This document shows positions 26,490-35,286 of a DNA stretch of 64,000 nt, piece after piece. Each line of letters begins with the position of its first letter. Position 1 is the stretch's first letter. This DNA comes from J089 sp964535735 (GTDB lineage Bacteria > Fidelibacterota > Marinisomatia > Marinisomatales > J089). The position numbers and the translations under genes were made by a program. Under the pieces are notes generated by a model. The model was not told the origin of the DNA, made no database searches, and saw only the letters and a program-made list of their open reading frames with translations. The stretch lies in contig CAZHTM010000001.1 in the NCBI GenBank assembly GCA_964535735.1, positions 1 to 64,000 on the forward strand, in the 5' to 3' direction.

Positions 26490-27854
26490 ATGAATAAATA
26501 TATTTTTCGTGAATATGATATTCGCGGCCGGGTAGCGGAAGATTTCCCCCCAGATGTGGTTGAATTATTGGGGAAGGGGTTTGGAACCTATGCTAAACGG
26601 AATGGCGCCAGAGAAATTGCCCTCAGTGGCGATGTGCGGTTATCCACTCCGCAATTATTGGAAAGTTATAAAAAAGGACTCCTATCTACGGGATTAGACG
26701 TCATTTACTTAGGACAACTCCCGACCCCGGTGAATTATTACAGTATGTTCAAATTGGGTGTGGATGGAGCTGTGCAGATTACCGGAAGTCACAATCCTCC
26801 GGAATTTAACGGCTTTAAAATGTCCTTATTCAAGAAAGCCGTCTATGGCGCATCGATTCAATCAATACGGGAAATCATTGAATCCGGGAATTTTGAGGTT
26901 GGAGAAGGGCAGGAAACCGCTCATAACCTAAAACCGGACTATATGAATATGGTGGTGGAAAAGATCACCATTGAACGCCCGATAAAGGTGGTCATGGATT
27001 GTGGAAATGCCGCTGGCGGGTTGGTAGCGCCGGAAATTTTTAAACGGCTGGGTGTGGATTTAACCCAATTGTACTGTGACATTGACGGGAGTTTTCCAAA
27101 CCATCATCCGGATCCCACGGTGAAAGAAAATCTCACGGACCTAATCGCCATGATGAAATCCGGCGACTATGATATTGGCGTCGCCTTCGACGGCGATGCC
27201 GACCGAGTCGGCGTTGTGGATGATCAGGGAACCATTGTCTGGGCAGATCAATTGATGGCGCTATTTTTACCGGAAGTGATCCAGGACGGTGATGAAATAT
27301 TATTTGATGTCAAATGCTCACAGGCTTTGGAGGACATGATCCTTAAGTATGGCGGCACTCCCGTGATGTGGAAAACTGGACATTCACTTATTAAGCAACG
27401 AATGGGAGAATTGAACTGCAAACTGGGTGGCGAAATGAGCGGCCATATATTCTTTGCTGACGATTATTTCGGTTATGATGATGCCATATATGTGGCTGCA
27501 CGGGCCGTGCAAATGCTTTCCCGCAGTTCCCGGAAATTAAGTGATCTAGTGGCGGAGCTTCCCAAGTATTATTCTACTCCTGAATTACGGTTTGCAGCGG
27601 AAAACGACGAGGAGAAATTCCGGATTGCGAAAGAAGCCGCCGACTATTTCACTACCAATTTTGATTGTATCACCGTGGATGGGGTACGGATTAAATTTGG
27701 CGACGGATGGGGCTTGGTGCGATCCTCCAACACCCAACCGGTCATCGTTTGTCGTTTTGAAGCCACCACTCCGGAGCGTATGGAAGAAATTCGGTCCATA
27801 GTGATGACGAAACTAAACTCAATTGGGAAACTGGTACTTGAAACAGGTGACTGA
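26490..27854 (+). CDS. Phosphomannomutase/phosphoglucomutase
   Basis: Alpha-D-phosphohexomutase that moves phosphate between C6 and C1 of mannose or glucose. 454 aa. The phosphoserine loop is TGSHNPPEFNG with Ser100, the metal loop DGDADR is at 234-239, the sugar-binding GEMSGH is in domain 3, and RSSNTQP is in domain 4. These point to the AlgC/ManB branch that accepts both sugars. Feeds sugar-nucleotide synthesis, for example through the nucleotidyltransferase at 10358. It overlaps the prenyl synthase gene. Confidence 0.93.
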   Translation: MNKYIFREYDIRGRVAEDFPPDVVELLGKGFGTYAKRNGAREIALSGDVRLSTPQLLESYKKGLLSTGLDVIYLGQLPTPVNYYSMFKLGVDGAVQITGSHNPPEFNGFKMSLFKKAVYGASIQSIREIIESGNFEVGEGQETAHNLKPDYMNMVVEKITIERPIKVVMDCGNAAGGLVAPEIFKRLGVDLTQLYCDIDGSFPNHHPDPTVKENLTDLIAMMKSGDYDIGVAFDGDADRVGVVDDQGTIVWADQLMALFLPEVIQDGDEILFDVKCSQALEDMILKYGGTPVMWKTGHSLIKQRMGELNCKLGGEMSGHIFFADDYFGYDDAIYVAARAVQMLSRSSRKLSDLVAELPKYYSTPELRFAAENDEEKFRIAKEAADYFTTNFDCITVDGVRIKFGDGWGLVRSSNTQPVIVCRFEATTPERMEEIRSIVMTKLNSIGKLVLETGD

Positions 27855-28818
27855 ATCCTTCCTCAAACGTTTGGAATCGATCCGGTACGCCACGAACCAG
27901 GCGCTTCGTGAGCTGCCCCTTGAGGATTCGCCCGTTTATCTCTACGAACCTGTCCGTTACATTCTGGATGGGGAAGGGAAGCGGTTGAGACCCATATTGG
28001 TTCATTTAACCGGGGAAGCTTTTGATGCCCAACCAGAGGACATTTTGAATGCCAGTCTGGCTGTGGAATTGCTCCACAACTTTACCCTGGTTCATGATGA
28101 CATTATGGATCACGATGACATTCGCCATGGCAAACCAACGGTCCATTTTAAATGGGATGAGTCCACTGCCATTCTGGCGGGAGATGGGCTTTACGCTATT
28201 GGACAACTGTGCATTTCCAAGTTGAAGACGGGACAACTAGATGCGGTACGCGCATTTAATCAAGCAACCCTGATGGTTTGTGAAGGCCAGGCCTATGACA
28301 AGGAATTCGAGGAAAATAACCTGATCAGCCTCTCCCAGTACTTTACCATGATTGAGAAGAAGACGGGATGGCTTCTGGGGCTTTGCGCCGAACTAGGCGC
28401 TATTTTAGGTAACCAGGATGATAATACTCGTGCCCACTTACAATCCTATGGATTGAACCTGGGGAAGACCTTTCAAATTCAGGATGATCTCCTGGAAATA
28501 TATTCGGACACCAGCATGATGGGGAAAAGTCTTGGAAGTGACGTCTTGTCAGGAAAACAAACCGTCCTTACAATCTTGGCTCGGGAACAATATCCTCAGG
28601 AATGGAAATCGTTTTACAATCACGTCCGTTCTTTGGACATGGGAGATACACTTCAACAATTGCGCACGTTTTTTATAGAGCAGGGCATTCGTGAGTTGGC
28701 GGAAAGAAAAGCCCAGGAATTCGGCACACAGGCCAAAGAAAGTTTAAAGGTGATTCCGGAGGAAAAACGTAAACCTCTGGAAGCCTTCACCGATTATATT
28801 TTGAACCGTAAACGATAG
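27847..28818 (+). CDS. Polyprenyl (farnesyl/geranylgeranyl-type) diphosphate synthase
   Basis: Condenses isopentenyl and allylic diphosphates. About 323 aa from GTG 27847 (8-nt overlap with the mutase gene); TTG 27838 or 27823 are alternatives. First aspartate motif HDDIMDHDD and second QIQDDLLEI are intact, plus GKRLRP near the N-terminus and GKSLGSDVLSGKQT before the end. A Phe five residues before the first motif suggests a short-chain product (C15-C20), though that rule is imperfect. Role: lipid carrier or quinone side-chain precursors. Confidence 0.9.
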   Translation: MTESFLKRLESIRYATNQALRELPLEDSPVYLYEPVRYILDGEGKRLRPILVHLTGEAFDAQPEDILNASLAVELLHNFTLVHDDIMDHDDIRHGKPTVHFKWDESTAILAGDGLYAIGQLCISKLKTGQLDAVRAFNQATLMVCEGQAYDKEFEENNLISLSQYFTMIEKKTGWLLGLCAELGAILGNQDDNTRAHLQSYGLNLGKTFQIQDDLLEIYSDTSMMGKSLGSDVLSGKQTVLTILAREQYPQEWKSFYNHVRSLDMGDTLQQLRTFFIEQGIRELAERKAQEFGTQAKESLKVIPEEKRKPLEAFTDYILNRKR

Positions 28819-28826
28819 GACGCTTA

Positions 28827-29864
28827 ATGGAATTGGATCCTAAAAATATGAAAGCTTCGATTTTTGAATTCCCCGATCACATGGCTTCAGCCATGGCTAT
28901 TGGTCAAGGGATTGAATTACACCGGGACTATTCCTTTGTCCGGAACGTGGTGGTAACAGGCATGGGCGGATCCGCTATAGGAGGCGATGTTGTCCGTGCA
29001 CTAATGGCGGATCAACTGACGGTGCCCTTTGTGGTTAACCGTCATTACCGGTTGCCCGCCTGGGTTAATGAATCCACGTTAGTCATTTGTTCATCTTATT
29101 CTGGGAATACGGAAGAGACCCTGTCGGCTTTTGATGATGGAGTGTCACGTGGGGCGACTGTCATTGGCATCACTACTGGCGGGCAATTGGAAAAACGCCT
29201 GGAGGAAAATGGCTTTGATCGTGTCTCCATTCCTGGAGGACTGCAACCCCGGGCGGCCTTGGCGTACTCATTCGTCCCGATGATATATTTAGGAATTAAA
29301 GCAGGATTTATTTCCGGAGACGATCCCACCCATCAATTGACAACAGCCCAATCCCTGTTAAGCTCCGTTCGCGTAACTTATAGTGAAGCGTCTTCAGATA
29401 ATCCCACCTATCAATTAGCGCAATCGATTTACCAGACAATACCCGTCATATATGGCGAATCGGAATTCACAGGAATTGCCGCTATTCGTTGGAAAGGACA
29501 GTTGGCTGAAAACAGTAAAATGTTGGCCTATTGCAACGATTTGCCGGAGATGAATCATAACGAAATTGTGGGCTGGGAAAATAATCCTCAGCTTTTGAAT
29601 ACAATATCCATACTCTGGTTGATGGATAAGTCCGGTCATCCGCGTGTGAAATATCGCCGCCAGATATCTGAAAATATTATAAATTCAAGGGCCGCTCAAC
29701 AGCATACGATCGAAGTGAACGGGCCGGATGTCTTTTCACGGTTCCTCCATTTAATTCACTTTGGCGATTGGGTAAGTTACTGGTGTGCGATGGCTCACGG
29801 AACCGATCCGACTCCCGTTCATAAAATTGATCAGTTAAAAAAGGAGTTAAGCCAAATCCAATGA
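28827..29864 (+). CDS. Bifunctional phosphoglucose/phosphomannose isomerase
   Basis: SIS-domain isomerase of the archaeal/deep-branching bacterial type that interconverts fructose-6-P with glucose-6-P and mannose-6-P. 345 aa. Two SIS repeats; motifs include VTGMGGSAIGGDV, CSSYSGNTEET and MNHNEIVGWE with the catalytic Glu/His neighbourhood. It starts 8 bp after the prenyl synthase and overlaps the nuclease gene by ATGA. Together with the mutase upstream it gives mannose-1-P from fructose-6-P. Unlike classical Pgi, this type is about 200 residues shorter. Confidence 0.92.
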   Translation: MELDPKNMKASIFEFPDHMASAMAIGQGIELHRDYSFVRNVVVTGMGGSAIGGDVVRALMADQLTVPFVVNRHYRLPAWVNESTLVICSSYSGNTEETLSAFDDGVSRGATVIGITTGGQLEKRLEENGFDRVSIPGGLQPRAALAYSFVPMIYLGIKAGFISGDDPTHQLTTAQSLLSSVRVTYSEASSDNPTYQLAQSIYQTIPVIYGESEFTGIAAIRWKGQLAENSKMLAYCNDLPEMNHNEIVGWENNPQLLNTISILWLMDKSGHPRVKYRRQISENIINSRAAQQHTIEVNGPDVFSRFLHLIHFGDWVSYWCAMAHGTDPTPVHKIDQLKKELSQIQ

Positions 29865-30430
29865 GCCAGACCGATTTTATTGCCGTAAAGGTTGATCGAA
29901 TTTCCTTTCATACTCCATCCCGGAGCTATGCGGCGGTATTAAAAGAAGTAGGAGGGAGCCGACTGTTACCCGTCATTATCGGGGCGTTTGAGGCTCAGTC
30001 TATCGCTTTGGCTCTGGAATATATGGAAACGCCACGTCCTCTTACGCATGATCTTATTGGCAATATTATACAGTCCTTTCAGTACAAACTTTCGGGAGTG
30101 AAAATAACCGATCTGGTTGATGGTGTATTTTACGCGCGGATGGAGATTCAGGGCCGGGACATGGAACTCAAGGAAATTGATGCTCGTCCCAGTGATGCGA
30201 TTGCTGTCGCACTGCGCCTAAGCGCACCCATAATTGTGTCTAAGAAGATCATGGAAGAAGCTGGAATTCAAGAATCAGAAGAAATTGATGAAGACGAGTC
30301 CTCCTCGTCTTCTGTTTCGGTACCACCGCTAGAGATACTTGAGGAGAAACTGCAGGAAGCTGTCAGTCAGGAAAACTACGAACGAGCTGCTGAAATCAGG
30401 GATCGAATACGAGAATTATACCCGCACTGA
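29861..30430 (+). CDS. Bifunctional nuclease family protein (DUF151) with UVR motif
   Basis: 189 aa. The N-terminal half (ITRSYAAVLKEV-like region, VIIGAFEAQSIALALE, DARPSDAIAVALR) is the DUF151/BFN domain, which has reported DNase and RNase activity in some members. After an acidic Ser-rich linker (EEIDEDESSSSS, about 138-152), the last 35 residues form a UvrB/UvrC motif (LEEKLQEAVSQENYERAAEIRDRI), a protein-contact helix hairpin. Its 3' end overlaps rnc on the opposite strand by 15 bp. Physiological role uncertain. Confidence 0.88.
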   Translation: MSQTDFIAVKVDRISFHTPSRSYAAVLKEVGGSRLLPVIIGAFEAQSIALALEYMETPRPLTHDLIGNIIQSFQYKLSGVKITDLVDGVFYARMEIQGRDMELKEIDARPSDAIAVALRLSAPIIVSKKIMEEAGIQESEEIDEDESSSSSVSVPPLEILEEKLQEAVSQENYERAAEIRDRIRELYPH

Positions 30431-31138
30431 TTTCTGCAATTCGTCGAGTGCTATTTGAGCCGCAGACTGTTCTGCGGTTTTTTTATTGCTGCCCAATCCA
30501 GGACGGAATTCTTTCGTTCCGATTTTCACAAAGACTTCAAAGGTTCGCTGGTGATCAGGTCCGGTTACCTTGGACACAATAAATCGAGGAGATTCCAGGG
30601 ATCGGGAATGACAAAACTCGATCAAGTGCCCTTTGTGATTGGTGGATTGCCAGGCTTCGTTTCGGTGTTTCCACACTGTTTGCATAATAAGCCGCTCACA
30701 GGGTGGTAATCCGCCATCCAGATACATGGCCCCAATCAAAGATTCAAAAAGATTGGCCTGTTGTTTAACTGCGATTTTTTCAATACTCATGTTGACCGAA
30801 TCTTCAATCAGGAGATAATCCAGCACCTGAATCAAACTACCCATGTTGGCCAAATATTCTTTATTCACCAAGGCGGAACGCTTTTGAGTAAGGAGCCCTT
30901 CATCACCGAGGGGATATTCTTCCATAAGGGCTTTGCTGATAATCGTATCGATGACTGCATCCCCCAAGAATTCAAGTCGTTCATAGTTCCGGTCCGGTTC
31001 CGGATTGATGGACCGATGTGTGAACGCTTGAGTTAACAGGGATTTGGATTTAAAATGATAATGGATGCGATCCTGAATGGCCCGGTAGGGGTCGGGAGAG
31101 GAATCGTGTGGTTTGAATAATTTCCGAAACAGACCCAA
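30416..31138 (-). CDS. rnc: Ribonuclease III
   Basis: Cuts double-stranded RNA in rRNA processing. 240 aa: catalytic domain with signature ERLEFLGD (Glu53, Glu56, Asp60) and FESLIGAMYLDGG (Glu132), then a dsRBD from about 165 to the end. At the position of E. coli Asp114 there is Asn129, a substitution I recall in other FCB RNase III. The start is TTG 31138, six bases after the fabF stop, with no good ribosome binding site. Last gene of the lipid operon; its end overlaps the convergent nuclease gene. Confidence 0.94.
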   Translation of the reverse strand: MGLFRKLFKPHDSSPDPYRAIQDRIHYHFKSKSLLTQAFTHRSINPEPDRNYERLEFLGDAVIDTIISKALMEEYPLGDEGLLTQKRSALVNKEYLANMGSLIQVLDYLLIEDSVNMSIEKIAVKQQANLFESLIGAMYLDGGLPPCERLIMQTVWKHRNEAWQSTNHKGHLIEFCHSRSLESPRFIVSKVTGPDHQRTFEVFVKIGTKEFRPGLGSNKKTAEQSAAQIALDELQKSVRV

Positions 31139-31144
31139 GGAATT

Positions 31145-32380
31145 TTAAGACCAGGATTTCATTAAAAGAACCGCATTATGCCCCCCAAAACCGAACGAAT
31201 TTGAAAGGGCAATCTGAATCGAGAACGATTCGGGATTGTTAGGAATATAGTACAGATCGCATTCCGGATCGGGGGTTGTATAATTAATCGTTGGAGGCGC
31301 GACTTGATGCTGCAAGGCCATGACCGTCGCGACGGCTTCGATTCCGCCACTGGCCCCTAAAAGATGACCGGTCATAGATTTCGTGGAACTGATCTTTACG
31401 TTAGTGGCGGCAGAACCAAATACCTCCCGGATGGCGGCCGTTTCATTTTTATCATTGAAGGGAGTTGACGTTCCATGAGCATTAATGTAATCAACCGCCT
31501 CTGGATTGACGTCGCCGTCTTTGAGTGCCAGTTCGATCGCGCGGGCAGGACCGGCAAGGGACGGTTGGGTGACGTGAAAGGCATCATCCGAAGCACCATA
31601 CCCGATCAATTCCGCCAGAATGTTTGCTCCCCGATTACGGGCATGTTCCAATGTCTCCAGAACCAGGATACCGGCGCCTTCTCCTAATACGAAACCGTTC
31701 CGATCGCGATCAAAAGGTCGGCTGGCCTCTTCCGGAGCATCATTTCGCTTCGAGAGGGCTTTCATGTTTGCAAATCCAGCAATCGTAAGGGGAGTAATGC
31801 TGGCTTCCGACCCGCCACAAATCATGACGTCGGCGTCACCGTATTGCATGAGTCGGGCGGCCAATCCAATGGCGTCGGTGGCGGAGGCGCAAGCAGAGGT
31901 CACCGTTTGATTGGGTCCCTCAAGTCCAAATCGGATGGATACTTGAGCTCCGGCGATGTTGGCGATCATTTTGGGAACAAAATGGGGCGAAACCCGACGA
32001 GCAGATCGAGTTTGTAACGTCGTATGCTGGTTTTCCAGAGTTTGGATTCCGCCCACACCGGTACCTAACATGACGCCGATTCGGGTGGGGTCTTCCTGAT
32101 CGATCGACAGACCGCTTTGATTCCAGGCTTCCTGCGATGCAACCAGGGCGTAAATACTAAAGGGATCTAATTTACGGATTTGTGCCGGGTCCAGGAATTC
32201 CTCAGCATGGAAATCTTTCAACTCACCTGCGATTTGAACGGTAAAATCGTCTAGATCAAACCGTGTGATGGTTCCAATCCCGCTTTTTCCAGCCAATAGT
32301 GCTTCCCAATAGGAGGGAACATTATTACCGTTCGGAGCAAGAACTCCCAGACCGGTAATCACAATCCGTTTATGTTTCAT
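31145..32380 (-). CDS. fabF: 3-oxoacyl-ACP synthase II
   Basis: Elongating condensing enzyme of type II fatty acid synthesis. The start is taken at ATG 32380 (MKHKRIVITG), 4 nt after the acpP stop, giving 411 aa; an open frame continues upstream only through acpP. The active-site triad is Cys164 (SACASAT), His302 (AHGTST) and His339 (SMTGHLLG). No distinct ribosome binding site, so translation is probably coupled to acpP. The complete Cys-His-His set excludes a decarboxylating chain-length factor. Confidence 0.96.
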   Translation of the reverse strand: MKHKRIVITGLGVLAPNGNNVPSYWEALLAGKSGIGTITRFDLDDFTVQIAGELKDFHAEEFLDPAQIRKLDPFSIYALVASQEAWNQSGLSIDQEDPTRIGVMLGTGVGGIQTLENQHTTLQTRSARRVSPHFVPKMIANIAGAQVSIRFGLEGPNQTVTSACASATDAIGLAARLMQYGDADVMICGGSEASITPLTIAGFANMKALSKRNDAPEEASRPFDRDRNGFVLGEGAGILVLETLEHARNRGANILAELIGYGASDDAFHVTQPSLAGPARAIELALKDGDVNPEAVDYINAHGTSTPFNDKNETAAIREVFGSAATNVKISSTKSMTGHLLGASGGIEAVATVMALQHQVAPPTINYTTPDPECDLYYIPNNPESFSIQIALSNSFGFGGHNAVLLMKSWS

Positions 32381-32384
32381 ACGA

Positions 32385-32618
32385 TCAGGCTTGTTTGCTT
32401 TCGATATAATCGACGGCTGAACCGACGGTGGTGATTTTTTCGGCGTCATCATCTGGAATTTCGATTCCGAATTCTTCTTCTAATTCCATGATTAATTCAA
32501 CAGTGTCCAGAGAATCGGCGCCCAAGTCATCCACGAAGGATGCTTCCGGGACAATTTTACTTTCCTCAACACCTAATTTATCAATAATCACTTCTTTCAC
32601 TTTGTCAAACGTTGACAT
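32385..32618 (-). CDS. acpP: Acyl carrier protein
   Basis: 77-aa carrier of growing acyl chains. The phosphopantetheine attachment site is Ser36 in LGADSLDTVELIM. Strongly acidic helix II and III. AGGAGG lies just before the ATG (complement of 32625-32632). It sits between fabG and fabF, the usual order. Confidence 0.98.
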   Translation of the reverse strand: MSTFDKVKEVIIDKLGVEESKIVPEASFVDDLGADSLDTVELIMELEEEFGIEIPDDDAEKITTVGSAVDYIESKQA

Positions 32619-32634
32619 GGTTTTCCTCCTTTGA

Positions 32635-33381
32635 TTAAATCATGGTCATCCCGCCATCGACCGCAAAGGTTTGTCCGGTGATGTATCCGGCATCATCGCT
32701 GGTTAAAAAACGGACCAGCGCTGCCACATCGTCCCCGGTGCCAATCCGGCCCAACGGGATTTGTTTAATTAAGTTTTCTTTTACCTCCGGAGAGAGGGAA
32801 TCGGTCATATCAGATTCGATATATCCCGGTGCAATGCAATTCACGGTAATATTGCGGGACGCCAGTTCCTTAGCGGCTGACTTGGTCAATCCCAAGAGTC
32901 CCGACTTTGAAGTTGCATAATTGATTTGTCCCGCATTGCCCGTCAATCCAACGACTGACGAAATATTAATAATGCGTCCATATCGGTTTTTCATCATGGA
33001 TCGCACGACGGCTTTTAAGCCATTAAAAGCGCCTTTTAAATTGATATTGAGAACAAAATCCCAATCATCTTCAGACATCCGAAGCAATAGGGTGTCGCGA
33101 GTAACGCCGGCGTTGTTTACCAGAATATCGATGGAACCCGCTTCGCTGGCAATATCCTTAAAGACGGATTGGACTTGATCAAAATCAGAGACATCACATG
33201 CTTTGGCGAAAGCTGACCAACCGTTCCCGGTTAATAAGTCTGCAACTGCCGATACCGCCTCAAGTGAACGACTTATGCAATAAACCTTAGCCCCGGCTTC
33301 AGCCAAGCGAGTGGCAATGGCTTTACCAATACCACGGGAAGCCCCAGTCACAATAGCTACTTTGTTTTCCAGATCAGGCAT
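32635..33381 (-). CDS. fabG: 3-oxoacyl-ACP reductase
   Basis: NADPH-dependent reductase of fatty acid elongation, SDR fold. I start at ATG 33381 (MPDLENKVAI), overlapping fabD by 8 nt, for 248 aa; the open frame upstream lies inside fabD. Cofactor loop VTGASRGIGKA (11-21), NNAG (89-92), and catalytic Ser142, Tyr155, Lys159 (INYATSK). Ends with GGMTMI, the usual FabG tail. Context among fab genes makes the assignment firm. Confidence 0.97.
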   Translation of the reverse strand: MPDLENKVAIVTGASRGIGKAIATRLAEAGAKVYCISRSLEAVSAVADLLTGNGWSAFAKACDVSDFDQVQSVFKDIASEAGSIDILVNNAGVTRDTLLLRMSEDDWDFVLNINLKGAFNGLKAVVRSMMKNRYGRIINISSVVGLTGNAGQINYATSKSGLLGLTKSAAKELASRNITVNCIAPGYIESDMTDSLSPEVKENLIKQIPLGRIGTGDDVAALVRFLTSDDAGYITGQTFAVDGGMTMI

Positions 33382-34300
33382 GAATATACGCCTCCAGTTT
33401 GTCCAAGCCATCCACCCCGGATGTGTTCAATGAGCGATCAATTCGGCGGTTTAGTCCCTGGAGAACCCGTCCCGGACCCACTTCGATAAATTGATCGATT
33501 CCGTCATTTGCCATGGCAAGGATAGATTGCGCCCACCGGACCGGGTGTTCTAACTGTTTCAGTAAATTATCCTGAATGATGGTTTTATCTGTGACCGAAC
33601 GAGCATCCACATTGGAATAAATCGGAATATCTGCGTCCTTTAATTGGGCGGTTGACAATTTTTCGGATAAAGGTTCCCGTGCCGGCTTCATGAGCGGGGA
33701 ATGAAACGCGCCACTAACATTAAGTTCAATGGCCCGACTGGCTCCGGCGGATTTGGCCCGTTCCATAACAGTATGAACGGCTTCCACTGCTCCAGAAATC
33801 ACACACTGTCCGGGAGAATTGAAATTGGCAGGCACTACAGGACGTGATTCCGTAGAGATATCCTGACAGATTTCTTCGACTGCTTCATCCGACAATCCCA
33901 GAATTGCCGCCATAGTTCCCGATGATTTTTGACCTGCCATAGCCATACTTTCAGCCCGAAGTTTAACGAGACTAAGCGCCGTTTCAAAATCAAACACGCC
34001 TGCAATTGATAAAGCTGTGTATTCGCCTAAGCTGTGCCCAGCCACCGCATCTGGTCGATATCCCCCGTCTATGAGTAACGTTCCCAGGATGTAACTCACA
34101 ATAAAAATAGCAGGCTGAGTATACTGGGTTTGCTTCAGTGTCTCTTCAGGACCTTCAAAAATGATGGATTTAATGTCATAACCCAGAACAGAGTTGCTTT
34201 GATTGAATATATCTTTACCGAGCGACGTACAATCATAGAGATCCCTTCCCATGCCCACATACTGCGATCCTTGTCCGGGAAAGAGAAAGGCCGTTTTCAT
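33374..34300 (-). CDS. fabD: Malonyl-CoA--ACP transacylase
   Basis: Loads malonate onto ACP. 308 aa. FLFPGQGSQYVGMG (6-18), nucleophile Ser90 in GHSLGEY, and GAFHSPLM carrying the catalytic His. Coupled at both ends: ATGA overlap with fabH and 8-nt overlap with fabG. Confidence 0.97.
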   Translation of the reverse strand: MKTAFLFPGQGSQYVGMGRDLYDCTSLGKDIFNQSNSVLGYDIKSIIFEGPEETLKQTQYTQPAIFIVSYILGTLLIDGGYRPDAVAGHSLGEYTALSIAGVFDFETALSLVKLRAESMAMAGQKSSGTMAAILGLSDEAVEEICQDISTESRPVVPANFNSPGQCVISGAVEAVHTVMERAKSAGASRAIELNVSGAFHSPLMKPAREPLSEKLSTAQLKDADIPIYSNVDARSVTDKTIIQDNLLKQLEHPVRWAQSILAMANDGIDQFIEVGPGRVLQGLNRRIDRSLNTSGVDGLDKLEAYIHA

Positions 34301-35286
34301 CGTGCATTACCCCAGCGTAATAAAATACTTCCCCAGGTAAAGCCTGCTCCAAAGGCCGCCAGCAGAACCAAGTCACCTTCCTCCAAAGTGCCGTCATCGG
34401 TGGCTTCACTGATTCCAATGGGAATTGTTCCGGCCGTTGTATTTCCATATTTATTGATATTGATTAATACTTGCTCAGAATTCAATCCACAGCGCTTGGC
34501 GGCAGCATCAATGATACGTTTATTGGCCTGATGGGGGATATACAGTTTCAGGTCGGATCCTGAATAGCCATTCCGTTCCAAGATTTCAGCGCTGATATCG
34601 GCCATACCTTTCACTGCGAACTTGAATACCGCTTTCCCATCCTGGTGAATGTAGTGCATATGTTTATCCACGGTGTCGTGACTGGCAGGATGTAAACTGC
34701 CGCCGCCAGGCATGTGCAAATAGGGCGCGCCACTTCCATCAATGCGTAAAATGCTGTCCAAAATACCAGATTCATCCTCGGATGGCTCCAACAAGACACC
34801 CCCAGCTCCATCACCAAACAGAACGCATGTATTTCGGTCCGAATAGTCAAGTATGGAACTCATAGTATCACCACCGATGACGATTACCTTTTTATATTTC
34901 CCCGTTTCCACCAATCGGGCTCCCGATTCCAGCGCAAACAGAAACCCGGTGCAGGCTCCAGATAAATCAAAGCCCCAGGCATTGGAAGCTTGGATAGCGT
35001 TCTGGATCAGGGCAGCGGTGGAAGGGAACAACATATCGGGGGTCACAGTAGCCACAATAATGGCGTCGATATCCTTTGGATCGGTCCCCGATTTTTCCAG
35101 CAGTTCCCGGGCTATACGGGTACCCATAGCGGCGGTAGCTTCGCCTTCGGCGACAATGTGCCGGGTTTCAATTCCGGTTCGGGTGCGGATCCATTCATCG
35201 GAGGTATCCACAATTTTTTCTAAATCAAAATTGGTCATCACCTTTTCAGGAATGTAACGGGATGTAGCAGTAATCGTAGCTCTCAA
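34297..35286 (-). CDS. fabH: 3-oxoacyl-ACP synthase III
   Basis: Starts fatty acid synthesis by condensing an acyl-CoA with malonyl-ACP. 329 aa. Catalytic Cys112 (SGACTGFLF), His in IPHQANKRI, and Asn in KYGNTTAGT. Whether it prefers acetyl- or branched acyl-CoA cannot be judged. Overlaps plsX and fabD by 4 nt each. Confidence 0.96.
   Translation of the reverse strand: MRATITATSRYIPEKVMTNFDLEKIVDTSDEWIRTRTGIETRHIVAEGEATAAMGTRIARELLEKSGTDPKDIDAIIVATVTPDMLFPSTAALIQNAIQASNAWGFDLSGACTGFLFALESGARLVETGKYKKVIVIGGDTMSSILDYSDRNTCVLFGDGAGGVLLEPSEDESGILDSILRIDGSGAPYLHMPGGGSLHPASHDTVDKHMHYIHQDGKAVFKFAVKGMADISAEILERNGYSGSDLKLYIPHQANKRIIDAAAKRCGLNSEQVLININKYGNTTAGTIPIGISEATDDGTLEEGDLVLLAAFGAGFTWGSILLRWGNAR

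Noticed and set aside
32381..32452. Longer FabF with an N-terminal extension
   Set aside because: The extension lies entirely within acpP in another frame and does not look like FabF; ATG 32380 fits the family start.
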